A stretch of 64,000 bases of DNA, taken from assembly GCA_036023115.1 (NCBI GenBank), contig JAYKKT010000086.1, positions 10,741,501 through 10,805,500 of the forward strand, given 5' to 3'. This document shows positions 30,554-42,150 of the stretch, one piece after another (within the stretch, counting starts at the first letter, position 1; the number at the start of each line of letters is the position of its first letter). This DNA is from Brasenia schreberi. Lineage: Eukaryota > Streptophyta > Magnoliopsida > Nymphaeales > Cabombaceae. The translations under genes were made by a program, and so were the position numbers. The notes under the pieces were generated by a model. It saw only the letters and a program-made list of their open reading frames with translations. It had not been told where the DNA came from and ran no database searches.

Positions 30554-30931
30554 TGTAAACACCCCAAAATCCCACGATTTTCCCAAAACACCTGGTTTTG
30601 CAAAACTACCCGAAAGGGCTCTTTTGTTTTTGGAAACCTAGGAGCCTTCCAGGAAAACCCTGTACATATGTTTAAACTATACATGTTTTAAAGTATGTAT
30701 TATATAGTTTTAAAACCTTTAAAAAGGTGTTTTGAAACCCCACAAAGCAACTTGTCCTGATGAAAGCAGGACCAGAGGAGCAAAAGAGAGCCCGGAACCG
30801 GAGCATATGTCGAGCCCGGCACATTAACTCTCGTATTCAAAACACTCTCTATCAAGGTGCTCAAATTCATCCCCAACGCAAGACGGAGTAATAATGCTGT
30901 CAGGCCCCGCACAAACCGTTTGTTTCGAACA
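30554..30931 (+). repeat. LTR piece L: first 378 bp of a plus-strand A-type LTR
   Basis: Starts TGTAAACACCCC and follows LTR A to the point CGTTTGTTTCGAACA, where element D begins with TGTAGACG. It probably forms one LTR with 37005-38708, from which D's insertion and a later deletion removed about 0.9 kb. Confidence 0.8.
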
Positions 30932-32276
30932 TGTAGACGTGATTTTATTTCAAATCATGGGATTCAAAATCAAACCCTCGAACTACGTCGGGTTGCGCAA
31001 GCGTGCCAGTTAGTTTGCTAAAACTAATAAATTATGTTTTTCTGCCTTCTTAGAACGATTGTGGACAAGTGAGATCTTTTCGACTTAGGCCTTCTTGAAC
31101 CGACGCTCAAGGGTCAGCCTAGACGCTTGAAATTTGTTTGAATCCGTTAATTCGAGAAAGAAAAAAAAACCCGATTTTCCAAAGTTTCAGATTTGTGTTT
31201 AGGTTCTTGATTTCTAAAAATTTTCAGATTCTTAGATTTGCAGAACCTGTTCAGTTTCAGAGGCCTGTTCTCTAAATTTTCAAAAATAATTCTGATTCTC
31301 CAAAAATTCTAAAACTTTTATAGAATAGAGACACGTATATGTAGAATCAGAATATATTTTTATTTTATAATTTAGTTCTTTATTTTCTGAGAATTAAATA
31401 CAGAATCAGAAACTGTTATAACATTCAGAACAGCCCTATTTCTGTGAATCAGAAGCTCAGAAAAATAGCAATATCTCAGCACTCAGTCATCCAATTTCGA
31501 TAAAATTTGTTGTGTTAGAAAGATACAGATGTTAGGTTTTCAAAGAATCAAATTTCATCCAATTTCACTCAGTGGTTGCAGAGATATGGGCAAAAGAACA
31601 GAGGTCTGTTACTGAATGTTCTGTTTCTGTAAAACGCAATCTGGATTTTGTATAAACTTCACGGAGCTAATTGACTAGAAAATAGTTTATAAAAATTCCT
31701 CAAAATTTTATCTAAGAACATATGATATGTCTAGATTATTCATGCAAAATTTTGAAGCAATTGGATTATCCGTTTGTCTATAAAAATTCCGTGATCAGAC
31801 GCATGTGCACAGACAGTTTCAGAAACCAGTTTTACAGAAAATTTCAGAAAGTTCCTAACGTGATTCTAGAACGAAATTCAACCTGTATCAGTCCTAATGA
31901 TGTATGGAAATCATCTAAACATGGATTTTAATTCCGTTCATGAAGGAATCATGCATGTTTGTATTGATATAAATGAAGAACATGGGCTCAAGGCCTTGAT
32001 TCATGTACAAATTTTCAGAATCTGTGCTTTTTCAGATTCTCATGAATTAAAACCAATTTGTGCAAGAATTCCAACCTGTGTGAGTGAGAGGGGACGTAGG
32101 ATCACTTCACCGGGCGATCGTCGGACGTCGGAACCAGGCCGAACTTCCTTTTTCTCCTTCTTCTCTTCCTTTCTCTCTCTCTCTATTTCTCTGAATTTTC
32201 AGACTGAATGTTCCTGTTTTCTGGTTCCCTCTTGATGCTCGTTGGTTGATGCCCTTTGCAGCCTCCTTGAGGCTCC

Positions 32277-32283
32277 TTTTATA
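32277..32283 (-). promoter_or_regulatory. TATA box of LTR D
   Basis: The sense strand reads GGCCTATAAAAGGAGCC, matching the C promoter position and context. Confidence 0.6.
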
Positions 32284-32943
32284 GGCCAAAAGATGCCTCT
32301 TGGGTGTAATAGTGGCAAGGCAAGTTTTCTTGCTGGATTTAACGTGAAAGGCATGTTATTGCTGTAAAAATCGAAACTTGGAAAGTTGCTGCTGGTTCTG
32401 TGAATTTGGAAAGTCAAGGATCTTGCTGTTGATATCTCTTGCTGAAATTGGAATGGCAAGTAGAGCTGGTTGCTGTTATGGAGCTGGAATCGGCAAGTTG
32501 GTGTCTTTTGAAAGAGGTAGGTGGAGTTGCCTTGCTTCCAATTCTGCTGGAGCGTCTCCTTTGTTGCTGTTATCGTTGAATTTGGCTATACTTGGAAGAT
32601 TGGAATTCACGCTGAACTTGGTATGGTACGTATACTTTTCTCTTCTCTCTTGTTATCGAGTTAGGCCAGAACTCAGAAAATCGTGCTGCCAGGGAGCCAC
32701 AAGGCGTTCCTTGCAGAATTCGGTGGAAAGGTGAGTTCAAGCATGGTGCATCGTGTTGCTGTATTGCCCCAAAGAAAGAAACAACCTCCATTTGGCAGGA
32801 GGAACCCAAGCATGCACAATTTGTTCTGAAGGATGAACCTATTCAGTTTCTCAGTTGAAAATTCATAGTATAGGTTTGTATTGTGGAACCATGCGTTCGA
32901 ACATCAAATTTCCCATGAAAAAGCAAGCCTCCAAGTATGTTTT

Positions 32944-33129
32944 CTAGACCAATGAAGGTCCATAAAGCACGACACACCAAGCGTCTTTAAATTCCACATG
33001 AGCTCCTTCCAATTGTTTCTTCTTTCCCTTGTCAAAAAGATGAAGTGCCTGATCTTCATCTCTAGCCTCAAAGAGAAAATCGATGGAGTTCATATGAGCA
33101 TATTTCCGCTTAGATACAATCTGTTGCAT
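32944..33129 (-). pseudogene. Unidentified host-like coding fragment in LTR D
   Basis: A 61-codon open frame with balanced composition (FLFEARDEDQALHLFDKGKK) that resembles no retrotransposon protein I know. It lies just downstream, in the same sense, of the PPR fragment and in U3. It may be part of the same captured transcript or of a second gene. No family is assigned. Confidence 0.3.
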
Positions 33130-33253
33130 TTAGTGACTGAACAATGGAAGATGGTTTCCAGTCTGGTACCATCTTTATTATCAGGAAATCAATGAACTTG
33201 GTGACAAATGTAACATCTTGGTCAGAGAGGCCTGGTTGCTCCATCATCTTACT

Positions 33254-33605
33254 GCTGGTGAATGTCACAATATCGGGACTGCAACCTTCCTTTCTCGATC
33301 TCATTGAATTGAATATATCCACTGTTTTAGCACGCTTCCCAATTTTAAATGGGTGTTTATATTATATGTAATTGTATTCAGCCGAATATGTGTACCCTTC
33401 ATGAGTTCAAAGTATGAAATTGCCTTTGGGTACTGAGCACCATTCTTTAGAGCAGACGACATGATGTTATAAGTTACTAGATCGGGTCCAACTCCTTTGT
33501 CTGTCGAACAATATCATCCATTGCATCATCCATAACATTGGTAATTGGTAAAAGATCCTGAAGAAGGAGCTATCTGGCCTTGCAGCATTTCAGAGGTGGC
33601 TCCAT
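33254..33605 (-). pseudogene. Captured fragment of a plant PPR gene (EMB2654-like)
   Basis: Read on the minus strand, three broken stretches match consecutive pentatricopeptide repeats: MLQGQIAPSSGS; then GVGPDLVTYNIM and ISYFELMKG; then VDIFNSMRSRKEGCSPDIVT. The order and wording fit the P-class PPR protein EMB2654 (Arabidopsis At2g41720), which acts in organelle RNA processing. This match is from memory and not checked by a search. Stops and frameshifts separate the pieces, so it is not functional. It is in the sense orientation of element D, inside U3 and upstream of the TATA box. Confidence 0.7.
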
Positions 33606-34407
33606 CCAAGAGTCACTCGTTGAGTCTGCTTGCACTTTGAGAACATAACTGCACATTTGCTGTGAAAGTAGTTATGCAAATCCATATTACATGCTTTACT
33701 ACAAAAGCCTTCAAGTAAGCCCATGTTACGTTTTTGAAAACCAACCATCATGCTCACTAGATTTCCCTCATGAGTGTTAAAAACTTTAACATTGTTCTTA
33801 ACATAAAAGTAACATAACAGTAACATATGACAATGCAAAACTGATGCATATCAATACACTAATTACCTCGACACCCAAGCATAACATGGACATGTTACGA
33901 AAGGTGTTCGATACCAAACCTTGCTTTTCGGAAGATATCGTTCTTGCTTCCATCTTTCCTTTCCTTTGATAACATCAACTTTTTCCTAGGGCAACTGATT
34001 TCTTTCCGAATATGAACTTTTCTTTTTGGGAAGCTCACTTTCCCTTTTTGATGCCCGCTCTCCTTTTTGGGCACCCACTTGCCTTTACAGGTGTCAAATT
34101 GTCTTATAAATGCCTGTATCTTTTCAAAAGGCAAGCTTTCAACATATTTTTTTGTCATAAATCTTTTAAGAAAACGAAATCCAGCTTTTCCATGTCGGGG
34201 GCAAAATCGTCATTTTTTTCCAATTTTGTCAAAATTCGAAATTTTCAGAAAGGAAAGTATTCTTTCATCATTTTAAAGCTTCCATAAAATTTTGGTACCG
34301 AAATAACTCGTTTAGTGCCTATTTCCTTTGAAAACCCAAAATTACCAAAAATAGCTACTTTCCTAAAAAAAAGTAAAAATTTTAAAAGAAAATTTTGGGT
34401 GTTTATA

Positions 34408-35590
34408 GATGCCCCTCTTTGGCATTATCCCAAATTTATTTGGATAATGGCAAAGAAGAAAACACCCATTTGCTTTTCTTCCTAGATTTGCCTTGAGAGT
34501 ATGGAATCATTCTTTATTCCATAACATCTATTTCCTTGGATTCTTAGCAAAAAGGGATTTGGTAAGAGCTCCTAGTCCTAGGGTAATCATGCATGAACGA
34601 CCACTTTATGAATGTATTCATGTGTGTGAAATGAATGTTTAGAGACTCATACCTTTGATTCACGAACTCAAGAAGAAGCCTATGTTGGCCATCTGCCCCA
34701 AGCAATGGTCCCTGTTTCTTTTGATGTTTAGGATTTTCAAAATTCCTTTTTCGAAAAGAGAACTCTTTTTGGTTTCTATAAAAAAGGACTTACAATTTCT
34801 CATATTTCCCTTCACTTGGGTTTTAATACTCATAAATAAGTAGAGGTTTTATGGAAGATTTTGAATAACATTTCAAAGCTCCCTTTCTTACCTAACGAAT
34901 TCTAATTCTCAAACAACATGAATTCAAATGAAATAGGTCCTATTCCTACTCTAGGACTTTCAAGGTGAACTTTTCTCCATCGGGATGAGCTATGGGGATT
35001 TGGGAAAGAATTACCCACGGTCCCTTCTGAAGTGTCCCGGGGTTTAAGGCAAAGAGACGGAAAATTGCTCTTTTGATCTTTGGCTTTTCCTTTTTCTTTC
35101 TTTCTTTCTTTTTTTTTTTCTTTTTCAAGAGAAGACCACTTTTGAAGAAGTTTTTGTATTCCCTCTTCCTTTTCTTTCAAAGAGAAGACTCCTTTTTAAG
35201 AAGTTTTTGTATTCCCTTGGTCTATTCGGGGAAGACTTCTTTTCGAGGAGTTTTTGTATTCTCTTTTTCTTTTTCTTTTGAATATTGCCAATTTTCCTTT
35301 TTTGGAGAGAAGCGAAATGGGGAATAACTCATCCCTTTAGATAATCAATTCAGCCAAGATTATCCTATTTCCTAATAGCACCTACCATTTAAAAGCACCT
35401 TGCTATTTTGAATTAGGCCTCATTTGGTAAGTAAAAGATTTTTGACATGTTACCAAATAATTTTTGGAAACTCCACTTTTCATAAAGTATCAATTCCCTA
35501 ATTTGGAGTCACATAATCCATCTTTGGTCCTTCTTTCCAGAAATTCAAAAGAGTTCTATTTTCAAAATCTTTTCAAATGGAATTTAAAGT
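34408..35590 (-). other. Element D non-coding 3' region
   Basis: No gene is visible. It has the polypurine tract and inverted repeat (34397-34467), an ATGCATG motif near 34590, the 28-nt hairpin (35015-35042), a purine-rich tandem repeat (about 35125-35275) and the AATAGCA/TGCTATT pair (35374-35407), in the same order as in C. Confidence 0.7.
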
Positions 35591-36034
35591 AGACCCCACA
35601 CATAGTATTGGGCATTTATAGAATCTACTAATTTTCCTTCCTTAACATCAACTTACCAATATTGATGATGCCCCTTTGCAACATAGTGACCATCCTTGTG
35701 GGCTGCCATCTTCAAATGGAGTTACGGGCTTCTTGTGGATGCATTATGTTATGCAAGGTGCATTCCTATAATACAATGATAATGCATGCTTTATGATATG
35801 ATGAATACACTCAATTTCTATGAAATGTATTTAAGGAATAACATCTCAATGCCCCTAGTTCGGAGGAAATGGCATGAGAACTCACATATTATGGCAGATC
35901 TCTATACAATATGACTGTTTTTCAATGTGATGCATGAAAGATATGCACAACCTAAGTCTTGGCGATACATGATATGATCCTTGGATGTATTTTGGGTAGG
36001 TTAACTCTCTAATGCATTTCTAGGAAACTCCTAC
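35591..36034 (-). pseudogene. Remnant of pol in element D (nearly all deleted)
   Basis: A short match to the integrase C-terminus (about 35600-35720) is followed by AT-rich sequence with no recognisable RT or RNase H. The linker ORF starts right after. About 3 kb of pol is missing compared with B. Confidence 0.5.
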
Positions 36035-36454
36035 TTACACACTTTGAAGCATTTTCCAAATCAACGATTTTATGGAATTTAGAAAGCTTGGAGGCTTGAC
36101 CATCCTCAAGGATGAGGGGACTTTCCTCTTTGCTTTGATCACTCTCAAGTTCTTGTTTTCTAGGGAAGTATCAAAAGAAGACATTTTTGAATCTAAACCT
36201 TTCTGTTTTTGGGAAATAAACATTTTTTTTGAGTTTTCATAATTTTCTATTTTTTTGGATTTTTGAAAACAAACAAAATGGGAAACCAACATTTTTTTGG
36301 ATTTTTGATAATTTTCACCATAAATAACAAAAGGGGAAACAACTAAATCTTTGGAAATCAAACATTTTTTTGGGTTTTTGGGTTTTTCTAGATTTTTTTG
36401 GTTTTTGGAAATATATACTTTTTTTGTATTTTTCTCAAAAGAGGGATCTTCCAT
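36035..36454 (-). CDS. 139-aa Lys/Asn-rich linker ORF of element D
   Basis: Starts at ATG 36454 (MEDPSFEKNTKKVY), five bases after the candidate splice acceptor TTTCTTTGTAG at 36471-36460. The protein is highly basic, with repeated KKM.IS and KSKK motifs, and has no known domain. In an intact element it would lead into RT; here pol is deleted. The matching start is present in C and F, but their frames are closed. Whether it is translated is unknown. Confidence 0.4.
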   Translation of the reverse strand: MEDPSFEKNTKKVYISKNQKNLEKPKNPKKCLISKDLVVSPFVIYGENYQKSKKMLVSHFVCFQKSKKIENYENSKKMFISQKQKGLDSKMSSFDTSLENKNLRVIKAKRKVPSSLRMVKPPSFLNSIKSLIWKMLQSV

Positions 36455-36480
36455 CAAACCTACAAAGAAAACGCTATGAA

Positions 36481-37004
36481 TTAGACTCCAAATAAGATGT
36501 CTAAACCATAGGTCTCGGTTTTAGCGGGTTCTAAGGCACCCTTAACCCAATTGGTTTCGGGTGGTGGCTCGGGTGGTATGGATAGGCTATATCCTAAACC
36601 ATGGCGTCCTATATTTGGCATAGGTACAATAGGCTCTAGTTTTCCTTGGCCTTGAACCCCCAATCCTTGGTAAGGAGTATATCCCATATTTAGCAACATC
36701 TTCCAAGGTTTTTTGAATTTTGAAAATTTTTTATATAGAGGATGATTTTGGAAAGATAAATCATCTATGGCAGGTTTACTTATCTTAATGGTTCTTTTGG
36801 GAAGATGGAAGGATTTGGAAGGTTTTGACTTGCCTAAAATATGGACTACTCTCATTTTGGAAGGTTTGGCTATTTCAGGGAGGCTTATTTTGGCAGTTTC
36901 CCGATTGGTCTTTACTTCCTGATTTGGCTCTCCTGATATACAAGGAAAGGTTTGTATTCCATTTAATTGGGGATGGTCTTCTCCAAAAACAACCACTACA
37001 AGGA
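36481..37004 (-). pseudogene. Protease C-terminus and G-patch of element D, 5'-truncated
   Basis: An open frame of 171 codons is cut at the junction near 37004. It opens with VVFGEDHPQLNG, matching the segment after the protease of B (VVILGESHPQLQG). A G-patch-like domain follows at residues 96-125 (MLLNMGYTPYQGLG, KLEPIVP), then a Pro-rich tail ending LDILFGV. The G-patch is better preserved than in B. Confidence 0.75.
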
Positions 37005-38708
37005 AAGGTTAGTATCCCATCTCAACAACATCTCTTCTCCACTCCCCTCCATTCCTAGCCACACACCCGCCACTTTCCCCTAGCCTAGCTAACATCTCAT
37101 CCAACTGGCCACCACCTGCCACCTTCCACCATTCTGCCAGCATCACCCGGCTGCACCACCTGCCCCTCCTCTCTCAGCCATGCCTTAGCTAGCAACCTTA
37201 CCTCTGCCTAAGACCTACCCCAAGCCTTAGTGGCAGCCCCTAACTAACACCCTAACCTTCCCCAACTCACTTCCCCTTTGCTGTGCCTTATACCCGTACC
37301 TGCCCTTCAGCCAGCGCCAAGGCACCACCCACCTTACCCCCTACTTACCTGCCGTGCCTGCCCCTCGTCCAGCACCAAGGCCCCATCCTGCCAGCACCTT
37401 CCCTTGCCGCAGCCATCCAAGGAGCTCTCTCTTGCAGCCCAAGGCGACTCACTAGGCCCAAGTGCAAGCAAGTCACACCTGGACAAGCTATACATAAGTG
37501 CCTAACTTGGTCCTTGTAATAGACTTGCTTATGCTTAATTAAATTTGATACGGGGTCGTAATAATGGAGCGTTGTCTCCCCCCGCTTGTAATAATGTGGT
37601 TTGGCACACCCACACACACGTGCGCTTGAGCCTATTCCACTCTTAGCTGCACACGATTTTGACACACACATGGGCCTAATCAGCCCTTAAGATATAGCTA
37701 TACCTATATGATTTAAGTTGCGTGGGTTTTCATTAAGTTGTGTGTGTTGTCTTTCAATTTTCACACTCACACACATTGAGCTTTCGCTCTTATTCCCAAG
37801 ACCTTAGTCAAGGCCTATTGCAATTATATTTGGGTTTAAATTCATGTCGTGTGCGTAGTATTTCAATTCTACACTCACACACATTGAGCTTTCGCTCTTA
37901 CTCCCAAGACCTTAGTCAAGGCCATATTGCAATTATATTTGGGTTTCATTACAAGTCGTGTGAGTTGTCTTTCAATATACACACAACACCCACGCACACG
38001 TTGGCGACCTTCGGGCCCATATATATTATAAGTATTTTCCTTCGGCTATGTCTTTAAGATTTGAGTTTTAAGGTTCAGCAGTGTGCGTAGTCTTTACATA
38101 TATACACGACACACACTTGCACAATTGAGCCTTTCCGCTCTTAAGATATAGCCATATTTTCCTTTTGCAATTTACATTAAGTCATTTCCCTTCCGCATTG
38201 TCTTTCAATTTGGGTTTTCCCTTTGGAGTTGCATGAGTTTGCATTGCATATACACCATACCACGAGTTAGGATGCATATTGCATCAAAGCAAACCCCACA
38301 CTTCCGCTCAAAATCGCCCAACTTAGGTCACTTGTGCACACACACACCTAGTTGGCCCAAAAAGAGATAAAAAGAAAGACATAGGCACGTGCAAATCCAC
38401 GTGAAAATAAAACTTGAAACCATACAAATCAGCCCAATCGAACACCTCAAACATTTTCCCTAGGTTATCATATTTAAAACTCGATTTTCTAAGCTTACAG
38501 ACTGACCCTTGCGCATCGGTGCAAGAAGGTCTGTGACGAAAAGAGCTCACTTGCTCATAGTCGCCTCGATAGAAGTCAGATTTCAAAACGTTTCTTCGCT
38601 AGCTTAAGCAAGCTAGCTGGCACGCCCTTTTGCTAAAATATGACTTAGACATACGAAAAGATTCGCTTCAGGCCTAAGAACCAGAGGCGAGGATTTTCAG
38701 TGTCTACA
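37005..38708 (+). repeat. LTR piece J: last 1.7 kb of a plus-strand A-type LTR
   Basis: Joins element D near the sequence GGTTAGTATCCCAT, which matches about position 4752 of LTR A, and ends TGTCTACA. It has the GGGG/CCCC motif (37552-37595), tandem repeats (37740-38010), the U5 hairpin (38508-38525) and the primer-like decamer (38618-38627). It is probably the continuation of piece L. Confidence 0.85.
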
Positions 38709-38712
38709 GATT

Positions 38713-38730
38713 TGGCACGCCCGGTGGGAC
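38713..38730 (+). promoter_or_regulatory. Primer binding site of element J
   Basis: TGGCACGCCCGGTGGGAC, four bases after the LTR end. It is the same as in C and is the reference form for this window. The gag start follows 112 bases later. Confidence 0.88.
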
Positions 38731-38841
38731 ATGAGTCTTTTGAAATATCGAGTCATATTAGAAACCTTGCAAAAAAATTTCTAAAGGTTTAACTCTTTTA
38801 CTTGTTGTACTTCATACGTAGGATTTTGAAAGCTTGAAAGC

Positions 38842-40650
38842 ATGTCGAAATCAAATCCAAGTGAAGTGTCGAGCCAGGGCTCATGCGCATCAAGTTCTCA
38901 CTCTAGGAGGTTTTTGAAAAAAAAAAAAACTAGAAGAGATAGAAGATTTGAGAAGGGAATTTGAGGCCAAAATCGATGCTCTTAGCCAAGAGGCTGAAGC
39001 AAGCGATTCATGTTTATCGAATGGTGAACAAAAGGCCAAGAAAAGACCTGAAAGGACCGTAAAGCCCTACAACAGCTGCTAAAAGGGCAAAGTAAAGAGA
39101 AAAGGTGTTACGCCCTGTCTGATTTCCTACCTATGGATTATGAAACAGACAGTGACGATGAAATACCGAACTTCCATGGGTATGATGGCATGGGAGACCC
39201 TAGGTCTCACCTGCAACTTTTCTCACGTCGAGCCCATAAGAAGAAAAAGGACTCGATGAAATGGGTGTATTGGTTCCCTCTATCCCTTAAAGGCACAGCT
39301 GCCAAATGGATGGCTTCCTACGATCTAAGCCAGTTCGCTACTTTTGAAGAGTTAGCGAACTGCTTTATGCAAAGATTTGCACATAATGTAGAAGTCACGC
39401 CGACTTTAAACACTTTAAGGGATACAAAGCAAGGCATGAATGGAGATGTGCATGCCTTCATTATTCGATGGAGGTCCCTTTTAGGGCAAGTGTGAGAGCC
39501 AATATCCGAAGGATGTGCAGTCATGCTCATCCTGGATAATTTTAAAAATGAGTTAAAAACCCTTCTCTCTATTCACAAAATCTCAACTTTCTATAAGTTG
39601 ATTAAAAAAACATCCCTTTTCGAAACCAATTTGAAGAAAGGGATATACGGTCACTTATGGAAAGGAAGTGTCATTTCGAAAACCCACTTGGAGAAACCCA
39701 TCACTTATGGGCTACCCGCGATGAACAAAGGGACAAAACCCCACAAAATTGCCAATGTCCGAGTGGATCCAAGCCCGGCGAACACTTCGAAAAATTTTGA
39801 AAAAATAGAAAATAAAAGGGGAAAAACTTTCAAAAACCCTTTGAAAAATGGGAGTACACTCCGCTGGGGCAACCTGTGTCGGAGGTCCTAGACCTCCTAC
39901 TTGCCCAGGGCATGATTGAACTCCCCGAAATTCCTGAGGGAGTCACTTCCAAAGGGGGATTTTCAAACCGCTTTTGTAAGTATCATCGGCTCAAAGGCCA
40001 TGATACAAAGCGAAGTTTCTCCCTTTTAAATAAAATTGAGAACTTGATAGCGGAGGGCCGGCTTCAGGTCACTAAGGAACCCGAGCCAACCCAAGCTATC
40101 TTTAAAGAACCCTTTCCCAAGCATGCCAGTAGCAGTGGGAACGGAAAAGAGGTATGTACCCTCACCTTTTCAAAAGATCTAGAGCATCCATCTGAGTCTG
40201 GTCGATCCACTTGTGCGTCTACTCTTTTACTTTACAAGAAACCCGCCCAAGTAATCATCCGGGGACCACCAAGAGCTGAATCCCCAACTAAACCAGTTTT
40301 AAAGATTCAAGGTGTTCCAAAACTCACGGTTAGAGCCATATTAGGTGCGAACCCTAGGTTGGTCGTGGGGGAAGTAACAAGATCTGGAAGGATCTATCAA
40401 CCCCACACCTACAAAGTGCTAAAAAGGTGTTCAGTGTGCTTGGTCCCTCAAAAGCATGTATTCCTAGAGTTCTGCCAAAAGCAGACAATGGGAAAATCAT
40501 TTTAAACCCTTATGATTTCGAAAACCATCTTTCAAAGATTCCTATCCACATGTCCATCCTAGAGCTAATACAAACTTCGCCTAGGCATAGACTCGTGCTA
40601 GAGAAAATTCTAGAAAGAGCTAAGGTTAGTTCAAACATAACCCCTGAAGT
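38842..40650 (+). pseudogene. gag: gag of element J, frameshifted and 3'-truncated
   Basis: Starts ATGTCGAAATCAAATCC as in B. A 13-base A run near 38918-38930 breaks the frame early, and part of the segment before YALSDFLP is deleted. The capsid core is clear at 39133-39495 (FHGYDGMGDPRSHLQLFSRR). A TGA at 39493 and frameshifts near 39880 and 40430 follow. The zinc knuckle reads CKYHRLKGHDTKRS, so its last cysteine is serine. Homology stops near 40640-40660, where minus-strand LTR of element F begins. Confidence 0.8.
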
Positions 40651-40944
40651 GCACTCATTTTGGTCCTTGCTTCATTTGTTTCTCGCCTTCGACTTTATTT
40701 CATCATGGAATTTGGCCTTGTTTGATCCAATCTTAATTTAAATCTGAACCTGTGCCAGGGTCTTTGTACGCTTCGAAACTCAGGGGTTATTTCAACTCCA
40801 ATTAAAAACCTTTAAAGTATTTTCCAAATATTTACACTTTAAAATTTAGGGTGTTTTTGGATTTAAAGATTCATAAAGGTTTTAAATTGGGTTTTGGAAA
40901 TTCAGGCGTTTTTGAAAACATTTGAAAAATTTTGGGTGTTTACA
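40650..40944 (-). repeat. 3' LTR remnant of element F (U3 end only)
   Basis: Matches the last 290 bp of LTR C and ends TTTGGGTGTTTACA at 40944 by a degenerate polypurine tract. The rest was lost at the junction with J gag; the left boundary is approximate. Confidence 0.7.
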
Positions 40945-42150
40945 AATGCCCCTTTTTGGCATTAATCCAAATTGATTTTGGATAATGGCAAAGAAAAAAC
41001 ACATTTTTATGGATTTACTTCCCAAATTTCCTTGAGAATATAAATCAATCCTTCATTTCATAAACTCTTTTTCTTAGATCCTTAGATCATGCATGAATGA
41101 CTTTTGAATGCATGCATGGTATGAGTGCGATGAGCTTTTTGGGAGAGTCAATATAGGGGTTTATGAGCTTGGAGAGAGCCTTTAAAGGCTAGTTGCCCCA
41201 AGTAGAATTATCCCATGTCTTTTTTGATATTTTGGGTTTTTTCAAAATTCTTTTTCAAAAAGGAACTCCTTTTATCTTCCATTAAAAGGACTTCCAAATT
41301 TTCATACTTCCCTTCATTCGGGTTTCAACACCTACTACTTGGTAGAGGTTTTTGCTAGGAAATTTTGGAAAACATTTCAAAGTTCCATTTCCCACCTAAC
41401 AAAGTCTAATTCTCAAACAAAATGAAATCCAAATAAGTAGATTCTATTCCTACTTTAGGATTTTCATGGTTGAACCTTTTCCCATTGGGATAAGCTGTAG
41501 GGATTATGAAAGAGTTACCACAGTCCCTTCTGAAGCGTCTCGTAGTTTAAGGTAAAGAAACGGAAAATTGCTCTTTTGATCTTTGGCTTTTCCTTTTTCT
41601 TTCTTTTTCTTTTCTCTTTTTTCAAGAGAATACCTCTTTTGAAGAAGTTTTTGTATTCCCTCTATCTATTCGGGGAAGACTTCTTCTCGGAGGAGTTTTT
41701 GCATTCTCTTTTCTTTTTCCTTTTCTTTCAAAGAGAAGACTCGTTTTGAAGATGTTTTTGTATTCCCTTTTCTTTTCGAGGAAGACTTCTTTTTCGAGGA
41801 GTTTTTGTATTCTCTTTGTCTTTTTTTTTCTTTTGAATATTGCCAATTTTTCTTTTTGGAGAGAGAAGTAAAATGGGGAAAAGCTTATCCCTTTGGTTAC
41901 TCGATTCAACCGAGATCATCTCATTTCTTAATAGCATCTACCATTTGAAAATATTTTGCTATTTTGAACAAGACTTCATTTTGTAAGCCAAGGATTTTTG
42001 AAATGTCATCAATTTGATTTTAAAAACTCTACCTTTCGTAAAGCATCAATTCCCTTATTCGGGGTCATATAATCAATCTTGATCCTTCTTTGAGGAAGTT
42101 TCAAAGGAGATCAATTTTAAAAATCTTTTCGAAAGAATTTAACATAGACC
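40945..42150 (-). other. Element F non-coding 3' region
   Basis: No gene is visible. It is collinear with 19295-20550 of C, with the 28-nt hairpin (41518-41545), purine-rich tandem repeats (41630-41825) and the AATAGCA/TGCTATT pair (about 41930-41963). The polypurine tract is weakened by changes. Confidence 0.7.

Larger units (their letters stand above)
30932..34407 (-). repeat. LTR of element D (3476 bp), with captured host sequence
   Basis: Left end TGTAGACGTG; right end TTTTGGGTGTTTATA, the usual TTTACA with one change, next to the polypurine tract. It holds a U5 hairpin (31094-31111), a TTAGTTT/AAACTAA stem by a diverged primer-like decamer (31001-31019) and a TATA box (32277-32283). The U3 part upstream of the TATA box is about 2.1 kb, against 0.69 kb in C. 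The excess includes the PPR gene fragment at about 33254-33605. Confidence 0.8.
30932..37004 (-). mobile_element. Element D: LTR element inserted in an A-type LTR, 5' half deleted
   Basis: It has one complete LTR, a polypurine tract, non-coding hairpins, a very short pol remnant, a linker ORF and the end of the protease/G-patch frame. It stops abruptly near 37004 where plus-strand LTR sequence starts. The five bases left of the LTR are GAACA. Pol is almost wholly deleted, so it was probably non-autonomous. Its LTR is related to but distinct from that of C and F. Confidence 0.75.
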
